Positions 42,092 to 50,790 of a stretch of 64,000 bases of DNA are shown here, piece by piece. The translations under genes and the position numbers were made by a program. The notes beneath the pieces are model-generated. The model did no database searches and was not told the origin of the DNA. It saw nothing but the letters and a program-made list of their open reading frames with translations. The stretch comes from Acidovorax sp. CCYZU-2555 (GTDB lineage: Bacteria > Pseudomonadota > Gammaproteobacteria > Burkholderiales > Burkholderiaceae_C): positions 29,413 to 93,412 of the forward strand of contig NZ_JAHCDD010000012.1 in the NCBI RefSeq assembly GCF_018413525.1, read 5' to 3'. Every line of letters starts with the position of its first letter. Within the stretch, counting starts at the first letter, position 1.

Positions 42092-44263
42092 TCAGTTGCT
42101 GTATTCGAAGGTCTTGATACCGGCGCCGATCAGATCGGGCGAGATATCGAGCGCCCAGGCCGTGGCGATCGCGGCCAGCAGCGCCGGCGTGTCGGGGCGC
42201 TTGCCGCCGGGCAGTGCGAGCGCGTCCAGCGTGCCCAGCACGCGTTCCTGCGCGCCCGTGGCCAGCACCACATTGTTGCCCTTGACGAACACGGCGCGGC
42301 CGCCTTCGTTGTCCTGGCGGTGGGCTGCAACCACGGCGTTGGCGGCGTCCAGCGAGTACAGAATGACTTCGCCGTCGCTCAGTTCGGCCAGATCGGCGAC
42401 TTCGGCCAGGTCGGCATTGAGCACGCCCGCGCCATGGCTCAGCACCACGTCGACCTGCGTGCGGATCACGCGGCGCATCTGGCCGGCTTCGAGCACGTCG
42501 TGGTCGGCCAGCGTTTCGTAGCCGTCCATGTCGGTGACCACGCCGATCAGGCAGCGGTCATAGGCCAGGCCTTCTTCCAGAATGGAACGCGGCGTGGTCT
42601 GGATCACCGCGGCTTCGGCCAGGCGGTTGGTCAGCAGGCGGTGGGCGCCGGCCCAGTTGGCGGTATCGGTCTTCTGCGTCTGGCGGTTGGCCAGGAACAT
42701 GCCTTCGCTGCTGGCCACGCCCGTGCGCTTGCCCGACAGCTGCAGCAGCCAGCCGACAAGGCGGGCGATGAACGCGTTCTCGCGCGTGCCGACGATGCCG
42801 ACGACGGGAATGCGGCCCGCGTCGCGGTCTTCCTCGGTGCGCGGGAACAGGTGGTCGGCAATCGCCATGCCCACGGGGCGCGGCGCGCCGTTGGTCGGCT
42901 TCAGATGCATCAGCAGGCCCGGGCCGGCGTTGACTTCGAGGATGGCGCCCTGGCCCTGCATGGGCTGGGAAACGTCCTTGAGAATCATGTCCATGCCCGC
43001 GATGTCGAGGCCCACGATCTTCGCGGCCAGCGTCGCGTAGTACGCCACGTCGGGGTGCACGTCGTCGGTGCAGTCGATCGCCATGTTGCCGTTGCGCTGC
43101 AGCAGCACTGCCTGGCCCTTGGGAATCACGGATTCGGCGCTGACGTTCTGGCGGTTCAGTTCGAGCTTCACGGCGCCGGCCTGCAGATTGATCCAGTCGA
43201 GCGGGAATTCCTGCTCGGGGCCGCGGCGTGGGTCCTGGTTGAGCACTTCGACCAGCTGGCCCAAAGTGGCCGTGCCGTTGCCATAGACGCTGACGGTCTC
43301 GCCCTTGGTCGCGGCGACGACCTTGCCGCCGACCACCAGAATGCGGTGCTCGACGCCGTCGATGAACTTCTCGACGATCACGTCCGAGCCTTCGGGCTGG
43401 GCCAGCGCGAACGCGGTCTTGATGTCGGCTTCGTTGTACAGCTCCAGCGTCACGCCGCGCGCATGGTTGCCGTCGGAAGGCTTGACGGTCACGGGCGTGC
43501 CGATTTCCTGCGCGACTTCCCAGGCTTCCTCGGGGCTGTTGACCACCTGGCCTTCGGGCACGGGCACGCCGCAGGCGGCGAGCAGGCGCTTGGTGAAGTC
43601 CTTGTCCTGGGCAATGCCTTCGGCGATGGCGCTGGTCTGGTCCGACTCCGCGGTCCAGATACGGCGCTGGGCGGCGCCGTAGCCGAGCTGCACCAGGTTG
43701 CCGTCATTGAGGCGGATGTGCGGAATGCGGCGCTCGCTCGCGGCGTCGACGATGCAGCCGGTCGACGGGCCGAGGTAGCGGTCGTTGATCGCGGTCTTGA
43801 TCGCGTGGATCGCGGGCTTGAGGTCGAAAGGCTGGTCGTTGATCGCCGCCATCAGCAGCTTGTGGCCCATTTCGAGCGCCACGCGTGCCACGGCTTCCTC
43901 GGGGCAGCGGAACACCATGCGGTACACGCCGGCCTTGGAGATTTCACGCGTCTGGCCGAACTCGGCGGGCAGGCCTGCCAGATTCAGCAGCTCGATGATC
44001 ACGTGCTCGAGCACATGGCCCATCCAGGTGCCGCCTTCGAGGCGCTGAATGAAGCCGCCGCGCTCGCCGACACCGCAGGTGTGCTCGATCAGGTCGGGCA
44101 GCCAGGTGGTCAGGCGTTCGTTGAGGCCGGGAATCTTGTTGGACGGGTATTCTTCGAGCTCACCCAGATCCAGCCACACCTCCAGCACGGGCCTATAGGT
44201 CCAGACACTGGGGCCACGCAGGAAGGTTGTACGCAAGAGTTGGATGTCGTTGAGTTTCGCCAT
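42092..44263 (-). CDS. Cyanophycin synthetase paralog CphA'
   Basis: This 723-residue protein has the same N-terminal and ATP-grasp domains as CphA (KPSDGNHARGV near 261-271), but the Mur-ligase-type domain is shortened and its P-loop is GTRENAF (492-498) instead of GTNGKTT, so arginine-adding activity there is unlikely. It matches the CphA' class found in betaproteobacteria and resembles CphA2, which joins Asp-Arg dipeptides. A start at 44263 is preferred to an upstream one because MAKLNDIQLL matches the usual N-terminus. It is co-directional with cphA. Confidence 0.9.
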   Translation of the reverse strand: MAKLNDIQLLRTTFLRGPSVWTYRPVLEVWLDLGELEEYPSNKIPGLNERLTTWLPDLIEHTCGVGERGGFIQRLEGGTWMGHVLEHVIIELLNLAGLPAEFGQTREISKAGVYRMVFRCPEEAVARVALEMGHKLLMAAINDQPFDLKPAIHAIKTAINDRYLGPSTGCIVDAASERRIPHIRLNDGNLVQLGYGAAQRRIWTAESDQTSAIAEGIAQDKDFTKRLLAACGVPVPEGQVVNSPEEAWEVAQEIGTPVTVKPSDGNHARGVTLELYNEADIKTAFALAQPEGSDVIVEKFIDGVEHRILVVGGKVVAATKGETVSVYGNGTATLGQLVEVLNQDPRRGPEQEFPLDWINLQAGAVKLELNRQNVSAESVIPKGQAVLLQRNGNMAIDCTDDVHPDVAYYATLAAKIVGLDIAGMDMILKDVSQPMQGQGAILEVNAGPGLLMHLKPTNGAPRPVGMAIADHLFPRTEEDRDAGRIPVVGIVGTRENAFIARLVGWLLQLSGKRTGVASSEGMFLANRQTQKTDTANWAGAHRLLTNRLAEAAVIQTTPRSILEEGLAYDRCLIGVVTDMDGYETLADHDVLEAGQMRRVIRTQVDVVLSHGAGVLNADLAEVADLAELSDGEVILYSLDAANAVVAAHRQDNEGGRAVFVKGNNVVLATGAQERVLGTLDALALPGGKRPDTPALLAAIATAWALDISPDLIGAGIKTFEYSN

Positions 44264-44468
44264 GTCATTCAGCGGGTAAGAAAGTGGGAGAACAGGAATT
44301 TCACATTCCTGCCCAAGAATGAAAGGCATTGTGCCGCTTGTCAGCCTAATCGAAGGCTCGCGCGTTGAGCAATGAGTAACGAGCGTCGGGCACTGCCAGG
44401 TTTACCATGCCGATGCGGTAGTCGGTATGACTCTTGGAGCCGCCAGCGGCGGAGGAAAATAATTCAAC

Positions 44469-46766
44469 ATGCAACATCACCATACTGTGGACGCTTCGGC
44501 AGTCTTTGCCGGCCCTCTGGGGAACGAACTGCGAGCAAGGCTCGCTTCTGATGAGAACGTTCTAGCCATCGTCCCGGTTGACCTGAGTGCTGATCTGCAG
44601 TTTGGCAATGGTCTATTGGCCCTGACGCAAGAAAGGTTGCGGGTCTGCGATCCCAAGACCCACCAGTGGAGTGAGTGGACACTGACCGTTGATCAGAGCC
44701 TGCGCCTGCACGACCATGGCGGTGTCGGCCATCTCGAGTTGCACAACCACGACGCGCGCCTGGCCCATTGGTTCGTCACGCTGAGCCACCAGGCCGCGAT
44801 GGTGCTGCTGCAGCAGCAGTTCGACCGCCAGCGCGAGCGCATCGCGCGCCAGCAGGCCTACAGCGCGGTCGAAGACGAGGAAACCGCGCATTGCCCGGTC
44901 TGCCACGCCACCTTGCCGCCCAATACCGACGACTGCCCGGCCTGTGCGCGCCAGCAGGCGCCGCAGACCTCGACCTGGGTGCTGCTGCGCCTGTGGCGCT
45001 TCGCCAAGCCCTACCAGGGCCAGCTGCTGCTGGGCTTTCTGCTGACGCTGGCGACCACCTGCGCCCAGCTGGTCGCGCCCTACCTGACCATTCCGCTGAT
45101 GGACAAGATCCTGATCCCGTTCCAGAACGGCGAGAAGATCGACTCCGGTCTGGTCGCGTTCTACCTGAGCGCGCTGCTGATTTCGGCGCTGCTCGCCTGG
45201 GCCCTGGGCTGGGCGCGCACCTTCGTGCTCGCCAAGGTTTCGGAGCGCATAGGCGCCAACCTGCGCACCACCACCTACAACCACTTGCTGACGCTGTCGC
45301 TCGACTACTACGGCAGCAAGCGCACGGGCGACCTGATGGCGCGCATCGGTGCCGAAACCGACCGCATCAACCTCTTTCTGTCGCTCAACGCTCTCGATTT
45401 CGTCACCGACGTGCTGATGATCGTGATGACTTCGGTGATCCTGTTCTCCATCAATCCCTGGCTCGCGCTGGTGACGCTGGTGCCGCTGCCGTTCATCGCC
45501 TGGATGATCCACACCGTGCGCGACCGCCTGCGCACCGGCTTCGAGAAGATAGACCGTGTCTGGTCCGAAGTCACCAACGTGCTCGCCGACACCATTCCCG
45601 GCATCCGCGTTGTCAAGGCCTTCGCCCAGGAAAAGCGCGAGGCCGCACGCTTCGACGAAGCCAACCAGATCAACCTGCAGGCCAACGACAAGGTTAACAA
45701 GACCTGGTCGCTGTTCACTCCCACGGTCACGCTGCTGACCGAAATCGGCCTGCTGATCGTCTGGGGCTTCGGCATCTACCTGGTCGCCGACGGCTCTATC
45801 ACCGTCGGTGTGCTCACGGCCTTCATCGCCTACATCGGCCGCTTCTACACGCGCCTCGACTCGATGAGCCGCATCGTCTCGGTCACGCAGAAGGCCGCGG
45901 CCGGCGCCAAGCGCATCTTCGACATCCTCGACCACGTGAGCAACGTGCCCCAGCCCGCCAATCCCGTGAAGATGGACAAGGTCCAGGGCGCGATCACCAT
46001 GAAGGACGTGGGTTTCCGCTACGGCAGCCGCAGCGTGATCAAGCACCTCGACCTGGAAATCCGCCCCGGCGAAATGATCGGTCTGGTCGGCCACAGCGGC
46101 TCGGGCAAGAGCACGCTGGTCAACCTGATCTGCCGCTTCTTCGACGTCTCGGCGGGCTCCATCCAGCTCGACGGCGTCGACGTGCGCCGCATCTCGGTGT
46201 CCGACTACCGGCGCAACATCGGCCTGGTGCTGCAGGAGCCGTTCCTGTTCTTCGGCACCATCGCCGAGAACATCGCCTATGGCAAGCCCGAGGCCACGCG
46301 CGCCGAAATCGTCGCCGCGGCACGCGCCGCGCACGCCCACGAATTCATCCTGCGACTGCCCCAGGGCTATGACTCGCTGGTCGGCGAGCGCGGCCAGAGC
46401 CTGTCGGGCGGCGAGCGCCAGCGCATCAGCATCGCGCGCGCGCTGCTGATCGACCCGCGCATCCTGATCCTCGACGAAGCGACTTCGGCCGTCGACACCG
46501 AGACCGAGAAGGAAATCCAGAAGGCGCTCGACAACCTGGTGCAGGGCCGCACCACCATCGCCATCGCCCACCGTCTGTCGACGCTGCGCAAGGCCGACCG
46601 CCTGGTCGTGATGGACCGCGGCGAAATCGTCGAAGTCGGCCCACACGACGAACTCATCGCGCTGCGCGGTGCCTACTGGCGGCTCTACGAAGCCCAGGCG
46701 CGCCGCGCCGAAGAAGATGCGCAGGCCGCGGGCCTGGTGCTGCAAACCACGCTGATCAAGGACTGA
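44469..46766 (+). CDS. ABC transporter associated with cyanophycin metabolism
   Basis: This 765-residue protein has an N-terminal unknown domain (1-140), a zinc ribbon with two CxxC pairs (CPVC at 142-145 and CPAC at 155-158), six transmembrane helices of an exporter (about 175-470), and an ABC ATPase domain with Walker A (GHSGSGKST), signature LSGGERQR and Walker B (ILILDEATS). It is divergent from cphA' and is followed four bases later by a DUF1854 gene. RefSeq-style naming links this pair to cyanophycin. Its cargo is unknown. AGGAAA precedes the ATG. Confidence 0.92.
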   Translation: MQHHHTVDASAVFAGPLGNELRARLASDENVLAIVPVDLSADLQFGNGLLALTQERLRVCDPKTHQWSEWTLTVDQSLRLHDHGGVGHLELHNHDARLAHWFVTLSHQAAMVLLQQQFDRQRERIARQQAYSAVEDEETAHCPVCHATLPPNTDDCPACARQQAPQTSTWVLLRLWRFAKPYQGQLLLGFLLTLATTCAQLVAPYLTIPLMDKILIPFQNGEKIDSGLVAFYLSALLISALLAWALGWARTFVLAKVSERIGANLRTTTYNHLLTLSLDYYGSKRTGDLMARIGAETDRINLFLSLNALDFVTDVLMIVMTSVILFSINPWLALVTLVPLPFIAWMIHTVRDRLRTGFEKIDRVWSEVTNVLADTIPGIRVVKAFAQEKREAARFDEANQINLQANDKVNKTWSLFTPTVTLLTEIGLLIVWGFGIYLVADGSITVGVLTAFIAYIGRFYTRLDSMSRIVSVTQKAAAGAKRIFDILDHVSNVPQPANPVKMDKVQGAITMKDVGFRYGSRSVIKHLDLEIRPGEMIGLVGHSGSGKSTLVNLICRFFDVSAGSIQLDGVDVRRISVSDYRRNIGLVLQEPFLFFGTIAENIAYGKPEATRAEIVAAARAAHAHEFILRLPQGYDSLVGERGQSLSGGERQRISIARALLIDPRILILDEATSAVDTETEKEIQKALDNLVQGRTTIAIAHRLSTLRKADRLVVMDRGEIVEVGPHDELIALRGAYWRLYEAQARRAEEDAQAAGLVLQTTLIKD

Positions 46767-46770
46767 TGCC

Positions 46771-47262
46771 ATGGCTGACACATTGGATATGACCCCGCTG
46801 AACCTGCAGGTGCGGCGCGACGCCCATGGCTGCCTGGTCCTGACGCTGGCCGACGGCAGCGAGCATGTGGGCGTGGTGCCGGTGCGCGCGTTTCCCATGG
46901 CCGCGCCCGAAGAGGGCCTGTCGCTGATGCGCACCGATGGCAAGGAAGCGCTGTGGGTCGCGCACATGAGCCTGCTGCCCCAGGCCGCGCGCGTGCTGAT
47001 CGAGCAGGACCTCGCGGTGCGCGAATTCGTGCCGACCATTCTCAAGATCCGCAGCGTTTCGAGCTTTTCCACGCCCAGCACCTGGGAGGTCGACACCGAC
47101 CGCGGCGCCACCCAACTGGTGCTCAAGGCCGAGGAAGACATTCGCAAGCTCCACGGCCGCACGCGGCTGCGCATCGCGGGCAGCGACGGCGTGCAGTTCG
47201 CCGTGCCCGACACCACGGCGCTGGACCGCCCTTCGCAGCGTTTGCTCGAGCGATTTCTATAG
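46771..47262 (+). CDS. DUF1854 protein of the cyanophycin cluster
   Basis: This 163-residue protein matches DUF1854: an N-terminal beta-rich part (LNLQVRRDAHGCLVLTLADG), DGKEALWVAHMSLLPQAARVL, and a C-terminal tail ending in QRLLERFL. It is separated from the ABC gene by four bases, so they are one transcript. No signal peptide is seen. Its role is unknown but its constant neighbour is the ABC protein. Confidence 0.9.
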   Translation: MADTLDMTPLNLQVRRDAHGCLVLTLADGSEHVGVVPVRAFPMAAPEEGLSLMRTDGKEALWVAHMSLLPQAARVLIEQDLAVREFVPTILKIRSVSSFSTPSTWEVDTDRGATQLVLKAEEDIRKLHGRTRLRIAGSDGVQFAVPDTTALDRPSQRLLERFL

Positions 47263-47266
47263 CAGT

Positions 47267-47290
47267 CAGGCCATATGGGGCCTGGGTTTT
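47267..47290 (+). terminator. Hairpin after the DUF1854 gene
   Basis: Four bases after the stop codon, CAGGCC and GGCCTG pair around a six-base loop (47267-47284), followed by GGTTTT. A second, AT-based stem-loop follows in the next 60 bases. This probably ends the ABC-DUF1854 transcript. Confidence 0.55.
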
Positions 47291-47431
47291 GGCAGGATCC
47301 GAAAAATCTCTGTAAAAAAGAGCAGTTTTTTTGCAGAAATTCCTTTATTTTTGGCTGGCAATGCCGATCAAGCTACGAAGGCGGGAAGTTTCCGCCCCCG
47401 CCACTAGTTTTGAGCCACCGAAGGATCCATC

Positions 47432-47863
47432 ATGTCAATCACACCTGTCGATCGATCGTCTGTCTGGCGACCTTCGGGCGCTGATTTGTATTCCACGGGC
47501 GCGTCCGGCGCCGTGCCAGTGCGCCCCATCAACCCCGTGAACGCGATCGAATCCACCGACCGCCTGGGCGAGGGCGCGATCGTGCGCGAACCCGACAAGC
47601 CTTCGGCACCCGACCAGGGCAACCGCGACTGGACGGCCGTCGAAGAGAAAAAGCAGGTCGAGGAAGTCGAGGAGCCGCCCAAGGAGCCTATCCACAAGCA
47701 GCTGATCGAGCATTTCCAGTCGCTGTGGCTGGCGAGCGCACGCGTGGTCGACCAGGCGCAGCAGATCAGCCAGACCGACGAAGCCGAGCGCAACAAACTG
47801 ATCGTCAAGGACGAGCCGCTGACCTACTCCGAGCCCAAGACCAAGCGTACACGCGGATTGTAA
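47432..47863 (+). CDS. Hydrophilic unknown protein
   Basis: This 143-residue protein has no recognised family. It has a polar N-terminal part (1-60), a strongly charged Glu/Lys stretch (about 68-85), and a helical C-terminal part (IHKQLIEHFQSLWLASARVV). No signal peptide is visible. It follows an AT-rich 169-base gap and is probably transcribed alone. A role near cyanophycin metabolism is only suggested by position. Confidence 0.65.
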   Translation: MSITPVDRSSVWRPSGADLYSTGASGAVPVRPINPVNAIESTDRLGEGAIVREPDKPSAPDQGNRDWTAVEEKKQVEEVEEPPKEPIHKQLIEHFQSLWLASARVVDQAQQISQTDEAERNKLIVKDEPLTYSEPKTKRTRGL

Positions 47864-48005
47864 AAGCACCCCCTGAGCCGCTTACGCCGGAGGGCCGGCC
47901 CCGGCTTCCCCCTCTCAACCTTCGGTGTAGGGGGGCGGCCGGCCAGGCACGGCACCCTCGCTGCGGGGCGGCCCTTGCTCGGTGCCCCCCACGCGTGTGA
48001 CACGC
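47864..48005. repeat. Probable dispersed intergenic repeat of the Comamonadaceae type
   Basis: The gap after the unknown gene begins AAAGCACCCCCTGAG and holds GC-rich blocks ending with GCGGGGCGGCCCTTGCT. I recall closely similar intergenic elements in many Comamonadaceae genomes. It contains two GGCCGGCC palindromes (47893-47900, 47937-47944) that pair with each other and enclose a CCCCCT/AGGGGG stem, so the whole element can fold into one large hairpin. Recurrence is from memory, not from a search. Confidence 0.55.
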
Positions 48006-48090
48006 TGGCTGCAAGCGCCGTATCCGTTCGTGGTGAGCTTCCCTGGCCGGGCGCGTCGAACCATGAACGGCCTACGCTCAAAAAACGGAA

Positions 48091-48462
48091 TTACTTCTTG
48101 TCCACCTGCTCCGCCGCCGCCTTCGCCGCGCGCTCGGCCCGGTATTGCACGGCGAACACTTCGACTTCCTCGAACGACACAAAGCCGTCCTTGTCGGTAT
48201 CGGCGGTGTCGAACGCCGCGGCCAGGCGCGGGAACAGCGCGACTTCAGTGCGGCTGAGCTTGCCGTCCTTGTTGAAGTCGAGCAGCTGAAAATCGCGTCT
48301 GGCCTTGATTTCGCCTTTGGTCAGCGGCGTCGCAGCATCGGGCGCCGCAGGAGTTTCGGCCAGCGTCAGGCCGCAAGCGGTCAGCAGCACCAGGCCGCAC
48401 AGCAGTCCGGCCGCGCGCTGCTGCAGGGAAAGAGGGAAATAGGAATTTGCCATGCGAACCAT
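48091..48462 (-). CDS. Secreted or lipid-anchored EF-hand protein
   Basis: This 123-residue protein has a signal sequence with a possible lipobox (LLTAC) and two EF-hand loops: DFNKDGKLSRTE (starting about residue 63) and DTDKDGFVSFEE (about 89), each with acidic ligands in the standard positions. It probably binds calcium in the periplasm. A second ATG nine bases in (48453) is equally possible. It is preceded by the repeat-like gap and is separate from the T2SS genes. Confidence 0.82.
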   Translation of the reverse strand: MVRMANSYFPLSLQQRAAGLLCGLVLLTACGLTLAETPAAPDAATPLTKGEIKARRDFQLLDFNKDGKLSRTEVALFPRLAAAFDTADTDKDGFVSFEEVEVFAVQYRAERAAKAAAEQVDKK

Positions 48463-48501
48463 GGTGCCATGGCGCGCCGTTGTGCGCCCGGGCCGCGCGA
48501 A

Positions 48502-49449
48502 TCACCCCTCGTCGGCTTGCTTGCGCCTGGTTGCAGATGTTTCCTGCAGGTTTGCCGCTATGCCGCTGCGCACATGGCCCGAAGGCACATGCAGCGCCGC
48601 ATTGCGCACATGGCCGGTCTGGTCGTCGAAGAAGAAATCGGGCTCGAACTCGCGCAAAAAGGCGCCCTTGCTGAGCCCGCCGAGGAACATGGCTTCGTCG
48701 ACGGCGATGTCCCAGCTCATCAGCGTCTGGATCGCGCGCTTGTGCGCGGGCGCGCTGCGCGCCGTGACCAGCGCCGTGCGAATGCGCATGCCGGGCACTT
48801 CGGCCGCCATCTGCTGCAGCCGGTGCAGCGCGGCCAGCAGCGGCTTGAACGGCCCGTCGGGCAGGGGCTGGCCGTGGCGGTCGGTCTCGTGGCGCTGGAA
48901 GGCCTCTAGGCCTTCGGCCTGGAACACGCGTTCGGCTTCGTCGGAGAACAGCACGGCGTCGCCGTCGAACGCAATGCGCACTTCGTTCGGGTGCGACAGG
49001 CTGGCCTGCACGGAATCGGTGAACACATGGGCCGCGGGATAGCCCAGGCGCAGCGCTTCGGTCACGTCGTCGGCATTCGCCGAGAGAAACAGGTGCGCGC
49101 CCAGCGGCCGCAGATAGCCGAACGGCGGCCGGCCCTGGGTGAACACGCCGCGCTGCAGCGCGATGCCGGCCGACTCCGCCGAATGGAATACGCGCAGCCC
49201 GCTGACCGGGTCGTTGCGCGAGAGGATCACGACTTCGACGCGCTGCGCACCGGGCGTATTGAACGCCAGCAGCTTCTGCACCAGCGAGAACGCTATGCCG
49301 CGCTGCGCGGGAATTTCCAGCCGCTGGCGCTGCAGCTCCAGATAGGTGGCGGCGTCGCTGCGCTCGAACAGCCGGTTCTCTTCCTCGAAGTCGAACAGCG
49401 CGCGCGAGGAGATCGCGACGACCAGCTTGTCTTCGAGCGTGATGGACAT
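48502..49449 (-). CDS. 5'-nucleotidase of the NT5C1 (cytosolic) type
   Basis: This 315-residue protein matches the 5'-nucleotidase family that includes eukaryotic cytosolic NT5C1. Features seen are LVVAISSRALFDFEEEN near the start, VEVVILSRNDPVSGLRVF, RIAFDGDAVLFSDE (catalytic DxD-type region) and FFFDDQTGHV at the end. It would dephosphorylate nucleoside monophosphates in the cytoplasm. It starts two bases after the gspF stop, so it is probably co-transcribed with gspF, although its function is unrelated. Confidence 0.88.
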   Translation of the reverse strand: MSITLEDKLVVAISSRALFDFEEENRLFERSDAATYLELQRQRLEIPAQRGIAFSLVQKLLAFNTPGAQRVEVVILSRNDPVSGLRVFHSAESAGIALQRGVFTQGRPPFGYLRPLGAHLFLSANADDVTEALRLGYPAAHVFTDSVQASLSHPNEVRIAFDGDAVLFSDEAERVFQAEGLEAFQRHETDRHGQPLPDGPFKPLLAALHRLQQMAAEVPGMRIRTALVTARSAPAHKRAIQTLMSWDIAVDEAMFLGGLSKGAFLREFEPDFFFDDQTGHVRNAALHVPSGHVRSGIAANLQETSATRRKQADEG

Positions 49450-49451
49450 CG

Positions 49452-50678
49452 TTATTTGACGAACTGGTTGAGTTCGATGATGGGCATCAGCACCGCGAGC
49501 ACGATCAGCATCACGACCAGGCCCATGACCACGATCAGCAGCGGCTCGAGAATCGTCGCCATATGCATTGCGCGGCGCTGCACTTCGGTGGACAGCTGGT
49601 TGGCCGCGCGCTGCAGCATGACGGGCAGCTGGCCGGTCTGCTCGCCCAGGCGGGCGAACATCGCCAGCAGGCCGGGGAAACGTTTCTTGGCCAGCGCCGA
49701 CGCCAGCGGCGCACCTTCGCGCACCAGCACCAGCGCGTCGAGCGCGTCGGCGCGCAGCGCGCGGTTGCCCAGCGTCTCGGCCGCGGCCTGCAAGGCCTTG
49801 AGAATCGGCACGCCCGCGCCCGCGAGCATGGCCAGCGTGCTCGCGAAGCGCGCGGCGTTGTAGCTGCGCGCCAGGCGGCCGATCAGCGGCAGGCGCAGCC
49901 AGGCGGCGTCGAAGCGCTCGCGCGTCGCCGGGTTGCGCAGCAGCTGGCGCGCGGCCAGCGCGCCGAACACCAGCGCGCCCAGCATCACCCAGCCGTACTC
50001 GCGCACGAAATCGCTGATGGCGAGCAAGGCCACGGTGAGTATGGGAAGCTGGCGCTTGGTGCCTACGAACACGCCCGCCACCTGGGGCACGACATAGCTC
50101 ACCAGGAACAGCACGATCACGACCGCCACCAGCGACACGATGGCCGGATAGAGCGATGCGCCTATCAGCTTGGACTGCAGCGCCTGGCGCGCTTCGAGGT
50201 CGTCGGCAAGATTTGCCAGCACCAGGCCCAGGCTGCCGCTCGATTCGCCCGCGCCGATGACGGCGCAATAGATTTCGGAGAACTCGCGCGGGTGCTGCTG
50301 CAGCGCGCGCGAAAACGTGGAGCCCGCATTGACTTCCGCGCGCAGCGTCGCCAGCAGGTGGTGCTGGCGCTGGTCTTCGGCTTCGTCGGCGAGCGCGCTC
50401 AATGCCCGCTCCAGCGGCAGGCCTGAAGTCACGAGCCCGGAAAGCTGGCGCGTCCAGACCGCGAGCGCACTGGAATTGAACACCGGCCGCGTGAGCCAGC
50501 GTTCCTGCCAGCTCAGCTCGGCGCCGGGCGCGCCGCCCGATCCCAGCGGGACCACGGACAGCGGCACCAGCGCCTGGGCGCGCAGCAGATTGCGCGCCGA
50601 CTTGGCGTTGTCGGCCTCGAGCGTGCCCTTGCGGGAGGCGCCCTGGGCGTCGAGGGCTTCAAAGGAAAAAGCTGGCAT
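49452..50678 (-). CDS. gspF: Type II secretion inner-membrane platform protein GspF
   Basis: This 408-residue protein is a full-length GspF. It has two repeated cytoplasmic domains (about 70-170 and 270-370), each ending in LERALSALADEAEDQ or a similar pattern, and three membrane helices (near 170-195, 220-245 and 378-400). The N-terminus MPAFSFEALDAQGASRKGTL is typical. GspF organises the inner-membrane platform and contacts GspE and GspL. It is displaced from gspE by about 3.1 kb, unlike the usual E-F order. The gene is followed by the nucleotidase gene. Confidence 0.95.
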   Translation of the reverse strand: MPAFSFEALDAQGASRKGTLEADNAKSARNLLRAQALVPLSVVPLGSGGAPGAELSWQERWLTRPVFNSSALAVWTRQLSGLVTSGLPLERALSALADEAEDQRQHHLLATLRAEVNAGSTFSRALQQHPREFSEIYCAVIGAGESSGSLGLVLANLADDLEARQALQSKLIGASLYPAIVSLVAVVIVLFLVSYVVPQVAGVFVGTKRQLPILTVALLAISDFVREYGWVMLGALVFGALAARQLLRNPATRERFDAAWLRLPLIGRLARSYNAARFASTLAMLAGAGVPILKALQAAAETLGNRALRADALDALVLVREGAPLASALAKKRFPGLLAMFARLGEQTGQLPVMLQRAANQLSTEVQRRAMHMATILEPLLIVVMGLVVMLIVLAVLMPIIELNQFVK

Positions 50679-50790
50679 GGGAAGGAAGCAGGCAAGGCGT
50701 GCGAAAGGAATTCAGCACATGTTAGCCGCTGACGATGACGCTGTGTGTGCGCCGCGACCCGCGTGTTGCGGTGCGCGGCGAACGCGGCCT

